From Leucobacter sp. OH1287 (GTDB lineage: Bacteria > Actinomycetota > Actinomycetes > Actinomycetales > Microbacteriaceae): a stretch of 64,000 bases of DNA. Positions 17,531 to 26,131 of the stretch are shown here, piece by piece (the first letter of the stretch is position 1; the number at the start of each line of letters is the position of its first letter). The DNA lies in contig NZ_RQYM01000007.1 in the NCBI RefSeq assembly GCF_003859945.1, forward strand, positions 1-64,000, read 5' to 3'. The notes below the pieces were generated by a model. It saw only the letters and a list, made by a program, of their open reading frames with translations, was not told the origin of the DNA and did not search any database. Position numbers and translations under genes: made by a program.

Positions 17531-18487
17531 ATGAAAAACAAGAAACCCCTGATAATCGCCATTGCGGTCACGCTTGTCTGCGTGATCGGCGCCGTTGTTT
17601 TCTTGCTCGTTTGTGAGCACAACACGCAGCAGGCGCGCAACGAGGCCTTTCAACAGTATAAGTCCGCGAAAAAGGACTACAACACCAGCTGGGATAAGCT
17701 GCAGGCGACTATTGAGGCGGCGAACGACACCTATGACGCCTACTCTAAGATCCAAGAAAAACACCCGACCAGCTCGATGACCAAGGAGCTGAACAACTCC
17801 GCGCTGCAGCTGCAGCAGAAACTTGACAGCTGCACTGACCTGTCCAAGATTAACCTCCCCAGCGACGACAAGGTGAAAGAGATGCGGGTTGCGCAGATCC
17901 AAAAGCTGCAAACCCGGCTAAAAAGCGAAACCAGGAAGCTTGACGAGGCAAGCACCGAGCTCAGCGAGATAAACGATGAGGTGAGCGAGGGCGTAAAAGC
18001 GCAGCAGGCCAGCGATAACGGTGTGTCCGTGCAGAAGGCTGCCCTGGATCCAACCAAGATCAACGGCACCTGGTGCCAGGCAGAGATCCCCGGCTACCCG
18101 AAACTGCCAAGCGGTGAAACGATGCACTGCCTCAACATTGACTGGCCGGTTCACTGGCAGTCTGACCAGGATCGCAGCGAGGGCTTTATTATGCAGGAGG
18201 AGCCTGTGAACACCGAGCCTGGAGCCGCTGAAAAACTACTGGGTGGCTGCTTTAGTGCCCGGCCGGTTGCCCTTGCCGCAACCGGTGAGCCCCTGGCCGC
18301 CGGCGGGTTTGCTTTCTACTACTGCGCTAAAGCAGACGAGGTCAACCCGAGTCAGATCAGATACCTGCCCGGTTTTGATGAGTACTCTGAGCTCCAGTTG
18401 ATTATGGACTACATCAACAACAACCCGGATCAGGAGCTGCTGTTTACCGGACACAACTTTGGTGTTCCGTGGGTGAGAAAACAGTAA
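17531..18487 (+). CDS. uncharacterised membrane-anchored coiled-coil protein
   Basis: I do not recognise a family. The 318-residue product has a short basic N-terminus (MKNKK) and one hydrophobic segment (about 6-28), consistent with a signal anchor. A largely helical, Lys/Glu/Gln/Ser-rich region from ~35 to ~165 has heptad-like spacing and is probably a coiled coil. A compact C-terminal domain (~175-318) is rich in Trp, Tyr and Pro and contains four cysteines (WCQAEIP, MHCLN, GGCFSA, YYCAKAD) that could form disulphides outside the cell. It is a single gene flanked by a palindrome upstream and a convergent tRNA-Lys gene downstream. Function unknown. Confidence 0.8.
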   Translation: MKNKKPLIIAIAVTLVCVIGAVVFLLVCEHNTQQARNEAFQQYKSAKKDYNTSWDKLQATIEAANDTYDAYSKIQEKHPTSSMTKELNNSALQLQQKLDSCTDLSKINLPSDDKVKEMRVAQIQKLQTRLKSETRKLDEASTELSEINDEVSEGVKAQQASDNGVSVQKAALDPTKINGTWCQAEIPGYPKLPSGETMHCLNIDWPVHWQSDQDRSEGFIMQEEPVNTEPGAAEKLLGGCFSARPVALAATGEPLAAGGFAFYYCAKADEVNPSQIRYLPGFDEYSELQLIMDYINNNPDQELLFTGHNFGVPWVRKQ

Positions 18488-18500
18488 GTGTTACGAGATG

Positions 18501-18576
<76 letters not shown>

Positions 18577-18694
18577 AGATTGTTTTTGACAACTGAACTA
18601 ATATAACACACAAAATGTCACCCGCGCAAAACCAAATCTAACCGCCGCGTTTCGTGTCCGAAAACTACTGAAAAATCAAGCAGAAAGGCACCCG

Positions 18695-19597
18695 ATGTCA
18701 GATCAGGAACACACCGAGGGGGGCGTTTTGTCAGCGGCTCCGGTGGGCGGATCCGCAACCCCCGCGAGCGCGGAATCAACCACCGCAGCGGGCGCAGGAT
18801 CCGCGACCCCCGCCGATCTGGAGCTCGCGCTGCGCCTGGCCGAGATCGCAGCTGAGATAGCGCTACCTCGGTTCCGCGCCGCAGACCTCAGGGTTTCCAC
18901 AAAACCGGATCGTACCTTCGTCACCGACGCCGATCAGGCGGTTGAGGCCGCGATCCGCGACGAAATCCTTGCCCAGCGCCCCGGCGACTCGTTTTACGGC
19001 GAAGAAACCGGTAAAACCGCTGCCGCCGCCCGCCAGTGGATTGTCGACCCGATTGACGGCACCTCAAACTTCCTGCGCGGTGTCCCCAACTGGGCAACCC
19101 TGATCGCCCTCGTCGTCAACGGCGAAGCGCAGCTCGGCGTGGTTGCGATGCCCGCGCTCAACACCGTTTGGTGGGCGCTAAAGGGTCAGGGTGCCTTTAA
19201 GCAGATCGGATCCGCCCCCGCCGAACAAATCCACACCTCCCAGATCACCGAGCTCGCGGATGCCTCGCTGAGCTTCCAGTCGATCCAGCAGTGGGAGGAG
19301 GCGGGCGAGCTTGACACGCTGCTCAGCCTGCGGAGGCAGGTGTGGCGTGACCGCGCCTACGGTGACGCCTGGTCATATATGCTGCTCGCCGAGGGACTGA
19401 TCGATATCGTCGGAGAGTTTGATGTTAAACCCTACGACCTCGCGGCGCACATCACGATTGTGCGCGAGGCGGGCGGCAAAATCACAGACTACTGGGGTAA
19501 AGACAGTATTGAAACCGGATCCTGTTTAGCATCAAACGGTCCGCTGCACAGCAGCATCATCACCAGCCTGCACGGGCAAGACAAGGAGAGAGAATGA
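18695..19597 (+). CDS. hisN: inositol monophosphatase family protein, probable histidinol-phosphatase
   Basis: Mg-dependent phosphatase of the IMPase fold. The metal-binding signature WIVDPIDGTSNF lies near 111-122, with E in YGEETG upstream. The C-terminal DVKPYDLAA motif, together with GDAWSYMLLAEGLIDI, is characteristic of the actinobacterial HisN branch that converts histidinol phosphate to histidinol. The first ~45 residues are a non-conserved Gly/Ala/Ser/Thr-rich extension in which two GGATCCGC words encode GSA. The ATG at 18695 has an AGAAAGG ribosome-binding site. The stop overlaps the next gene by 4 bases. IMPase paralogues are easily confused, so the substrate is probable only. Confidence 0.85.
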   Translation: MSDQEHTEGGVLSAAPVGGSATPASAESTTAAGAGSATPADLELALRLAEIAAEIALPRFRAADLRVSTKPDRTFVTDADQAVEAAIRDEILAQRPGDSFYGEETGKTAAAARQWIVDPIDGTSNFLRGVPNWATLIALVVNGEAQLGVVAMPALNTVWWALKGQGAFKQIGSAPAEQIHTSQITELADASLSFQSIQQWEEAGELDTLLSLRRQVWRDRAYGDAWSYMLLAEGLIDIVGEFDVKPYDLAAHITIVREAGGKITDYWGKDSIETGSCLASNGPLHSSIITSLHGQDKERE

Positions 19598-20028
19598 ACA
19601 GTCACACAACACCGCAGCGCGCCGACCAGGGCGGCGCCTCCCCAGCAAACCGGTCGGGGCTGCTGCTCGCCACAGTGCTGGTGCTCGACGCAGTACTGGT
19701 TTTGGTTTTCTCGGCGATCGGCCGCGCCAACCACGGGCTTGAGCAGAGCATCCCCGGTGTTTTCCAGAGCGCCTGGCCGTTCCTTGTCGGCCTGCTGCTC
19801 GGGTGGCTGATCAGCCGCGTGTGGATCAAACCGACCGCCCTCACAACCGGCCTCATCATCTGGGTTGCCACCGTCGCGGTTGGGCAGCTGCTGCGCTTCT
19901 TCACAACCAACAGCTTCTCGGTTGCGTTCCTGATCGTCAGCGTGATTGTGCTGCTGGTGTTCCTCGTCGGCATCAGGCTGATCGCGCTCGGTTTTAGGCA
20001 GCTGAACAAAACCCCGCGCAGCAACTAA
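19594..20028 (+). CDS. DUF3054 family membrane protein
   Basis: A 144-residue protein with four predicted membrane helices (about 22-42, 56-76, 82-102, 108-132). The FSAIGRANHG motif after helix 1 and AWPFLVGLLLGWL in helix 2 are the DUF3054 hallmarks. The family is common in actinobacteria and uncharacterised. It overlaps the hisN-like gene by 4 bases (ATGA), so the two are translationally coupled. Confidence 0.88.
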   Translation: MNSHTTPQRADQGGASPANRSGLLLATVLVLDAVLVLVFSAIGRANHGLEQSIPGVFQSAWPFLVGLLLGWLISRVWIKPTALTTGLIIWVATVAVGQLLRFFTTNSFSVAFLIVSVIVLLVFLVGIRLIALGFRQLNKTPRSN

Positions 20029-20130
20029 GCATCGAGCTGGCAGCATAATCGGCTGCGTGGGCGGATCCACCAGCGCCGCCTAGTAAGCTACAGCGTGCCA
20101 GCTGCTCACCCTCCCCCGGTACCCCGGTCG

Positions 20131-21663
20131 CTATCCCTCGTCAGGGACCAGCACCGGGGTATCTTTGTTGAGGCTCTCGCCCCTAAAGAACGGTTTAGCG
20201 CCCGGGAAGAAGGCCCAAATACCCATCAGCACGAAACCGATTGCGAGCGCGCCAACGCCGATCACGAACACACCGCCGATGCCCCAGAACACTGTGTAGC
20301 CGTATTCAGGGTTGATCATGTCGATGGCGCTGTAGACGAAAGCGTAACCGAGCAGGATACCGCCGAGTAACGGCAGAATACCCCGCATAATCATGTTGCG
20401 GGCGCTGTCCCGGAGAGTTTTACGGTAGTACCAGACGCAGGCGAACGACACAATCGCGTAGTAGAGCGCAACCGCGAGACCCATTGAGGAGAGCGAGTCG
20501 GCGAGCATGTTCTCCGACACAATCGACATAATCACGTAGTACGCAATAGAGGCGACGCCCATAACCGTGGTTGAGAACCACGGGGTCTTGAACCGCGGGT
20601 GCACCTCCGCGAACTTCGCAGGCAGGGCACGGTAGACAGCCATTGACAGGGTGCCTCGCGCGGTTGGCAGAATCGTTGTCTGGGTGGACGAGGCTGCCGA
20701 CACCATAACCGCGAGGATCAGGAACCAGCCCCACGGCCCGAACAGTGCGCCGCTGAGGACGCTGAACACGTCTTCAAGGTTGCTCTCGTTGGTTAGGCCT
20801 GTTCCCTCGCTGCCAAAGCCCGCGAACATCATCGCCGCAACCGACACCCCTACGTACAGCACAATCAGCAGTGCAATACTCAAAAGCGCGGCCTGGCCTG
20901 GGGTTTTGCGCGGGTTTTTGGTTTCCTCGTTGAGCGCGAGGCAGCTATCCCAACCCCAGTAGATGAACAGCGCGAGCAGCACCGCCTCCATAAAACCGCT
21001 GAAGCTGGTTATCTGGGTTATGTCGAACCACTCCGGGTTGAAGCTCGTTGATGCCTCGTTGCTGCCGTTCAGGCTGCCAACGACCGCGAAAACCGCGAAC
21101 AGCACCATCGCGGTGAGCTGGATCGTCATCAGCACCATCTGCATCCGCTCACCGAGCTGCACACCGATTGTGCTGACAATCGTCATAATCGCGATAAACA
21201 CAACGGAGGTTATCACAACAACCGTGCGGTCGGAGGCGAAGGCCTCGTTACCGAGCAGCAGCCAGAAGTATTTGCCGGTGATCTCACCGACGTTCGCCAT
21301 CACCATAACCGCCGAAACCGCGACCGCCCAGCCGCCCATCCAGCCGGTTATCGGCCCGAAGGCTTTAGCACCCCAAACGAACGCTGTGCCGCAGTCGGGC
21401 ATGTCCTTGTTCAGCTCGTTGTAGGCGAGCGCCGCAAAAATCATTGGCACACAGGCGACAATAAAGACGATCGGCGCCTGCGCACCAACCGCGACGATCA
21501 CATAACCGAGGGTTGCGGCGAGCGAGTAGAGCGGGGCCGTCGATGCCAGTCCGATGACGGTGGATCCAACAACCCCGATGGCACCGCTGTGCAGACCCTT
21601 GCCAACATGAATATGGCCGGTATCGGTTGCGTTTTTCAGTGTGTGTCGCTGCTGTTGCGTCAT
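20131..21663 (-). CDS. APC-family amino acid permease
   Basis: A 510-residue secondary transporter of the amino acid-polyamine-organocation superfamily. About twelve hydrophobic segments are visible. The first carries VVGSTVIGLASTAPLYSLAATLG, the broken helix 1 that binds the substrate in this fold. The remainder of the core includes the conserved WGWDSCLALNEETKNPRKTPGQAALLS loop (~265-290). The substrate is unknown. The gene stands alone, convergent with the DUF3054 gene. The 20029-20130 gap between them holds one GGATCC site and no clear terminator. Confidence 0.9.
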   Translation of the reverse strand: MTQQQRHTLKNATDTGHIHVGKGLHSGAIGVVGSTVIGLASTAPLYSLAATLGYVIVAVGAQAPIVFIVACVPMIFAALAYNELNKDMPDCGTAFVWGAKAFGPITGWMGGWAVAVSAVMVMANVGEITGKYFWLLLGNEAFASDRTVVVITSVVFIAIMTIVSTIGVQLGERMQMVLMTIQLTAMVLFAVFAVVGSLNGSNEASTSFNPEWFDITQITSFSGFMEAVLLALFIYWGWDSCLALNEETKNPRKTPGQAALLSIALLIVLYVGVSVAAMMFAGFGSEGTGLTNESNLEDVFSVLSGALFGPWGWFLILAVMVSAASSTQTTILPTARGTLSMAVYRALPAKFAEVHPRFKTPWFSTTVMGVASIAYYVIMSIVSENMLADSLSSMGLAVALYYAIVSFACVWYYRKTLRDSARNMIMRGILPLLGGILLGYAFVYSAIDMINPEYGYTVFWGIGGVFVIGVGALAIGFVLMGIWAFFPGAKPFFRGESLNKDTPVLVPDEG

Positions 21664-21782
21664 TGCGGTGCCCCGTTCTGGTCAGAGTAAGGAGATTTAC
21701 CTAACGCTGTCATCTTACACTGCGAAGCAACAGCGCGCCACAGACTCTTCTCGATTCTGGGCGAGAACTCAGCTCTGATCGG

Positions 21783-22445
21783 TTATTTCGGGCGTCGATT
21801 CAGTTCCAGTCGTGGCCGCACATCGAGGTTTGTGATCTGGGTTGACTCGCCCGCGGAAACCACGAAGCGGATCGCCCTGGCAATCTCAATCGGCGCAATC
21901 GCCCAGTCAGCACGATACTCCAGCCCCTTCTCGAGGTAGCTGTCGCGGTGCATCGCGGTGTCGGTTGGGCCGGGGCTGAGCGTTGTCACCCGCAGCTCCT
22001 CCTCAAGCCGCAGCGTGTCGGCGAGACCCCTAAGCGCGTGCTTGGTTGCAACATAAACAGACTTACCTGCGTGCGCGTGGGATCCGGCACCCGAGTTGAT
22101 GAAGATAACGCGGCCCGCTGCCTCCCGCAGCCCCGGCAGGAACTGTTTTGTCAGCATCGCCGGCGCGGTGACGTTAACGAGGAAACTGTTCTGCCAGTCC
22201 TGCCAGTCGGTCTCCGGCAGTGTTGCGTCCTGCATCACCGCAGCGCCGTGCACGAGCACGTCAACCCGTGGCAGCTCCAGCTGCAGCGGCTCACGAATAT
22301 CGGCCTGCACCCAGACAACACCCGGCTGCGACTCAATCTCGCGGCGGCTGATCGCGTAAACGGTGTGGTCTTTTGCCAGCTCTTTTACGATTTCAACGCC
22401 CATGCCGCCGGCCGCGCCGGTAACAACCGCGATCTTCTCTGTCAT
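21783..22445 (-). CDS. short-chain dehydrogenase/reductase
   Basis: A 220-residue classical SDR. The cofactor motif is TGAAGGMG (about 9-16), HGAAV corresponds to the NNAG element, the catalytic Ser is in FINSGAGSHAH, and YVATK (near 132-136) gives the Tyr and Lys. The missing acidic residue after strand 2 and the SRRE stretch suggest NADP preference, which is inferred. The physiological substrate is unknown. It is the last gene of a leftward run behind rsmA, with a repeat array in the 104-base gap. Confidence 0.9.
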   Translation of the reverse strand: MTEKIAVVTGAAGGMGVEIVKELAKDHTVYAISRREIESQPGVVWVQADIREPLQLELPRVDVLVHGAAVMQDATLPETDWQDWQNSFLVNVTAPAMLTKQFLPGLREAAGRVIFINSGAGSHAHAGKSVYVATKHALRGLADTLRLEEELRVTTLSPGPTDTAMHRDSYLEKGLEYRADWAIAPIEIARAIRFVVSAGESTQITNLDVRPRLELNRRPK

Positions 22446-22473
22446 GCTTTAACCCCCAGGTTTGCCGAATCGG

Positions 22474-22555
22474 TGTCTAATCTAGCTAGTATGTCTAAGT
22501 TCCTAGCTGGTGTGTCTAAACTACCTAGCTAACGTGTCTAGCTACCTAGCTAGTG
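22474..22555. repeat. CTAG-rich tandem repeat, four copies
   Basis: Four degenerate units of 18-22 bases, at 22474-22491, 22492-22512, 22513-22534 and 22535-22555, share TGTCTA followed by CTAGCTAG-like sequence. The array contains seven CTAG tetranucleotides in about 80 bases, although CTAG is usually scarce in bacteria. The last unit runs into the stop codon of rsmA, so the repeat supplies the end of that gene. Confidence 0.85.
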
Positions 22556-23515
22556 TTCCAGAATCGCCCTGGCGATCGCAAGATACTCTGTAACATTCAG
22601 ATTTTCTGCGCGCGCAGTCTCCGCGATGTTCGTCCGCTTGAGCAGCTCGGTTACCCGCTCGGTTGAACTGTGCTCGGGCGAAACGGCGGTCTGCAGCGAC
22701 TGCCGCAGCATCTTCCGTCGGTTCGCGAATGCCGCGTTGATTAGCTCGAAGGTTAACTGCCGCTCCTCTTCGCTGCCGAGCGGCTGCTCGTATTTCTGAA
22801 ACCCAACAAGCACCGAATCGACGCCCGGCACCGGCCAAAATATTTTCCGGCTAACGGATCCGGCAATCGTCCACCTGCCGTACCATGCCGCCTTAGCACT
22901 CGGGGCGCCGTAGATTTTACTGTTCGGGGCTGCCTGGATCCGCTCGCCAACCTCCTGCTGCACCATCACCAGACCGCCGGTTATCGACGGGAAACTCTCA
23001 AGCAGGTGCATCAGAATCGGCACCGAAACATTGTATGGCAGGTTTGCAACGAGCAGCTCAGGCGGGGTTGGCAGGCTCTCAACCGCGAGCGCGTCAGAGT
23101 GCACAACGCTGAGCTGGGCGTCAGGCTGGTGGTGGGCGACCGTCTCAGGCAGCCAACTGGCGAGCCGGTCGTCGATCTCAACCGCGGTGACGCGCGCGCC
23201 CACCTCGGTGAGGCCGAGGGTTAGTGAGCCCAGGCCCGGGCCGATTTCTAACACGTTCTGACCGGCTTTAACATCAGCGAGGCGGATGATCTTGCGCACC
23301 GTATTGGGGTCGTGCACAAAGTTCTGGCCGAGTTTCTTGGTCGGGGTGACGCCCAGGCGCTCCGCGAGGCTGCGCACCTGCGCCGGGCCGAGCAGCCGCG
23401 GCGGGGTGTTATCCGCGCTACCCTCCCCCGCCGGATTCACCGCGGAGTCACCCGCAGGCACAGCACCCTCGGACGGGGTGTTCTCAGGCAGGGTGTTTTC
23501 AGGCATCGCCGTCAA
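22550..23515 (-). CDS. rsmA: 16S rRNA (adenine(1518)-N(6)/adenine(1519)-N(6))-dimethyltransferase
   Basis: Dimethylates two adjacent adenosines near the 3' end of 16S rRNA during 30S assembly; loss gives kasugamycin resistance in known organisms. It has 321 residues. A non-conserved Pro/Glu/Ala-rich N-terminal extension of about 40 residues has a small PENT repeat. The conserved KKLGQNFVHDPN and SAM motif LEIGPGLGSLT follow. ANLPYNVSVPI carries the catalytic NLPY. The gene overlaps the 3' end of tatD by 17 bases, so it is coupled to it. The true start could be the second ATG three codons later. Confidence 0.95.
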   Translation of the reverse strand: MTAMPENTLPENTPSEGAVPAGDSAVNPAGEGSADNTPPRLLGPAQVRSLAERLGVTPTKKLGQNFVHDPNTVRKIIRLADVKAGQNVLEIGPGLGSLTLGLTEVGARVTAVEIDDRLASWLPETVAHHQPDAQLSVVHSDALAVESLPTPPELLVANLPYNVSVPILMHLLESFPSITGGLVMVQQEVGERIQAAPNSKIYGAPSAKAAWYGRWTIAGSVSRKIFWPVPGVDSVLVGFQKYEQPLGSEEERQLTFELINAAFANRRKMLRQSLQTAVSPEHSSTERVTELLKRTNIAETARAENLNVTEYLAIARAILEH

Positions 23516-24401
23516 GCCCGGTCTCCCAGCTGCCGTAAACCGCCTCGGTGTTCGCGGTTAGGCTGTTCGCTAGCTCAGCAACATCGCGGCCGAACGTTTC
23601 CGCCATCCGCCGCACCGTGTGCACCATCAGATACGGCGCATTCGGCCTGCCGCGCACCGGCTCGGGTGTCAAAAACGGTGAGTCTGTTTCCACCAGCAAC
23701 AGCCGCGGATCCGCCAGCTGCATCGCCTCCCGCAGGTACGGCGCGTTCTTAAACGTCGAGGTGCCGCTAAACGACATGTACCAGCCGTTATCGTTGCAGA
23801 CGCGCGCCAGCTCAGTGTCGCCGGAGAAACAGTGGAAAACCGTTCGCTCGGGCGCGCCAACACGCTTCAGCGTTGCAACAACCTCGTCGTGCGCGTCACG
23901 GTCGTGAATCTGCAGCGCAACCCCGTGCCGTTTCGCCAGCTCAATGTGCGCCTCAAAAGACTCCAGCTGGAAGCCGCGCCGCGCCTCCTCGGTGCGGAAG
24001 AAATCGAGCCCAGTCTCCCCGATTGCGCGCACCCGTGGCTGCTTGGCGAGCCGGTCCAGCTCCGCAAGCTGCCAGTCGAGGTTACCCTGCTCGGCAACCT
24101 CCGGTGCGTCGTTCGGGTGGAGCGCAACAGCCGCGAGCACCCGCGGATCCTGCGCCGCAAACTTTGCCGACCAGATACTCGTCTCCAGGTCTGTGCCAAC
24201 CTGCACAATCCGGCTCACCCCGACGCTCGCCGCCTTATCCAGCGCAGCAAGCGGGGTTGGGGCGTTAGGTCCGGCCGCAAAATCGAGATGGCAGTGGTTG
24301 TCAATCACCGGCGCGGGCAGTGGATCCGGCAGCGCGGGCCACTCCCACTTTCGCTCGTCATCTCCCCAGAACCTGATCTGGGTCAGCTGGCTGTCACACA
24401 C
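23499..24401 (-). CDS. tatD: TatD family metal-dependent hydrolase (DNase)
   Basis: A 300-residue TIM-barrel metalloenzyme; characterised members are 3'-5' DNases. Metal ligands are visible as HCH in IDNHCHLDF (near 37), E in AIGETGLDF (mid-protein), H in LQIHDRDAHDE, and HCFSG. The barrel ends with ETDSPFLTPEP containing the last conserved Asp. The start is GTG at 24401, 6 bases after the metG stop. The order metG-tatD-rsmA is a conserved bacterial cluster, supporting the assignment. Confidence 0.94.
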   Translation of the reverse strand: MCDSQLTQIRFWGDDERKWEWPALPDPLPAPVIDNHCHLDFAAGPNAPTPLAALDKAASVGVSRIVQVGTDLETSIWSAKFAAQDPRVLAAVALHPNDAPEVAEQGNLDWQLAELDRLAKQPRVRAIGETGLDFFRTEEARRGFQLESFEAHIELAKRHGVALQIHDRDAHDEVVATLKRVGAPERTVFHCFSGDTELARVCNDNGWYMSFSGTSTFKNAPYLREAMQLADPRLLLVETDSPFLTPEPVRGRPNAPYLMVHTVRRMAETFGRDVAELANSLTANTEAVYGSWETGLDGDA

Positions 24402-24407
24402 AGGCGG

Positions 24408-25985
24408 TTAGGCTTCTTCCTCAATCCGCGGGAACAGCACCGGCAGCGGCTGCAGTTCGGTGCCAGCCGGCAGCTGGTTCCAGGTTGCAGCCTCGGCGAT
24501 GGTCTGATCCGCAAGCGCGCCAATCGCCTGGTCTGCGCCGAGCGCGATCCACAGCTTCTCGGTGGCGTCGGGCATAACCGGGTGCAGCAGCACGGCGAGC
24601 GCGCGCAGTCCCTCGGTGACGGTCGCGAGCACGGTGCCGAGCCGCGGCAGCTGCTCTTCTTGCTTAGCCAAAACCCACGGCTCCTGCTCGGTGATGTAGC
24701 CGTTGAGCGCGTCCACAATCTCCCAGATGCTCGCAATAGCCTCGTGGATCTGGAACTTCAGCATCTGCTCCTCAGCCTTTGCTGCGGCGCTGGCAACGAG
24801 ATCCACAATCGCGGTGTCGGCGGCGAGCAGCTCACCCTGCTCGGGCTTTACGCCACCAAAGTATTTGTTGTTCATGCCGATTGTGCGGCTGACCAGGTTG
24901 CCGAAACCGTTTGCGAGCTCAGCGTGGTAGCGGGCGCGCAGATCCTCCCAGCTGAATGAACCGTCCTGGCCGAAGTTGATCGCGCGCATGAAGTAGTAGC
25001 GGAAGGCGTCGGCACCGAAGGTGTCGGTGATCTCGTTTGGTGCGATACCGGTCAACTTCGATTTTGACATTTTCTCGCCGCCCACCAGCAGCCAACCGTG
25101 CGCGTAAACATGCTCTGGCACAGAGAGCCCCGCGGCCATCAGCATCGCCGGCCAGATAACCGCGTGGAACCGCAGAATATCCTTACCGACGATGTGGGTT
25201 GCTGGCCACAGCCGCTCCAGCTTCTCGGGGTCGTTACCGTAACCGGCGGCGGTGAGGTAGTTGAGCAGCGCGTCAAACCAGACGTAGGTGACGTGGCTGC
25301 TGTTCCACGGGATTGGGATACCCCAGTCGAAGCTGGTGCGGGAGATTGACAGATCCTCAAGCCCCTGCTGCACAAACGCGATAACCTCGTTGCGGGCGCT
25401 CGCGGGCTGCACAAAATCTGGTCGCTCCTCGTAGAGCTTCAGCAGTCGATCCTGGAACGCGCTCATCTTGAAGAAGTAGTTCTTCTCCTGCAGGAGCTCC
25501 AGCGGTTTTGAGTGGATCTTACAAACCTTCTCACCCTCGAAGGCACCGGATCCGTCAACAATCTCGCTCTTTGGTTTGAACTCTTCACAGCCGACGCAGT
25601 AGAGTGCCTCAAACTCGCCGTCGTAGATGTGACCGTCGTCGTAGAGTTTCTGCAGGAACTTCTGCACACCGGTTTCGTGACGCTCATCGGTTGTTCTAAT
25701 GAAGTCGTCGTTTGAGATGTTGATCAGGTCGAGCAGCGGCTTCCACGACTCAGCAACCAGCTTGTCTGCCCACTCCTTTGGCGCAACACCGTTTGCGCTG
25801 GCGGTGCGCAGGATCTTCTGGCCGTGCTCGTCTGTGCCGGTTAAAAACCAGGTGTCAGCACCGCACTGGCGGCTCCAGCGAACCAGCACATCAGAAGCCA
25901 CTTCTGTGTAGGCGTGCCCGATGTGCGGGGCGTCGTTTACATAGAAGATTGGGGTCGTAAGATAAAGCGATGAGCGTGAAGACAT
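24408..25985 (-). CDS. metG: methionine--tRNA ligase
   Basis: Charges both initiator and elongator tRNA-Met. The start chosen is the ATG at 25985 because residues before it (to 26144) are not conserved and would run through the divergent gabT promoter. This leaves 525 residues. The HIGH motif is HIGH at 21-24, YCVGCEEF is a one-knuckle zinc-type insert, and KMSKS lies in GEKMSKSKLTG. The anticodon-binding helical domain fills the last ~150 residues. There is no C-terminal EMAP-like dimerisation domain, as in other short actinobacterial MetRS. Confidence 0.96.
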   Translation of the reverse strand: MSSRSSLYLTTPIFYVNDAPHIGHAYTEVASDVLVRWSRQCGADTWFLTGTDEHGQKILRTASANGVAPKEWADKLVAESWKPLLDLINISNDDFIRTTDERHETGVQKFLQKLYDDGHIYDGEFEALYCVGCEEFKPKSEIVDGSGAFEGEKVCKIHSKPLELLQEKNYFFKMSAFQDRLLKLYEERPDFVQPASARNEVIAFVQQGLEDLSISRTSFDWGIPIPWNSSHVTYVWFDALLNYLTAAGYGNDPEKLERLWPATHIVGKDILRFHAVIWPAMLMAAGLSVPEHVYAHGWLLVGGEKMSKSKLTGIAPNEITDTFGADAFRYYFMRAINFGQDGSFSWEDLRARYHAELANGFGNLVSRTIGMNNKYFGGVKPEQGELLAADTAIVDLVASAAAKAEEQMLKFQIHEAIASIWEIVDALNGYITEQEPWVLAKQEEQLPRLGTVLATVTEGLRALAVLLHPVMPDATEKLWIALGADQAIGALADQTIAEAATWNQLPAGTELQPLPVLFPRIEEEA

Positions 25986-26131
25986 AACTACTATTCTAGG
26001 GCAGATGAGGCGGTGAATATAACCGACCCGGGGCGTGGATCCGCTAACAAAATGCATTCGGCTGGCGAAGAAAAAATATTTTGTATGTGGCAAGTTGGAA
26101 TTTAGGCTGAATCCGGGTGTAACATCGTGAT

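Noticed and set aside
23832-24959. 375-codon plus-strand frame opposite tatD and metG
   Set aside because: It spans two conserved minus-strand genes and their junction. Its length results from high GC and codon structure of the opposite strand.
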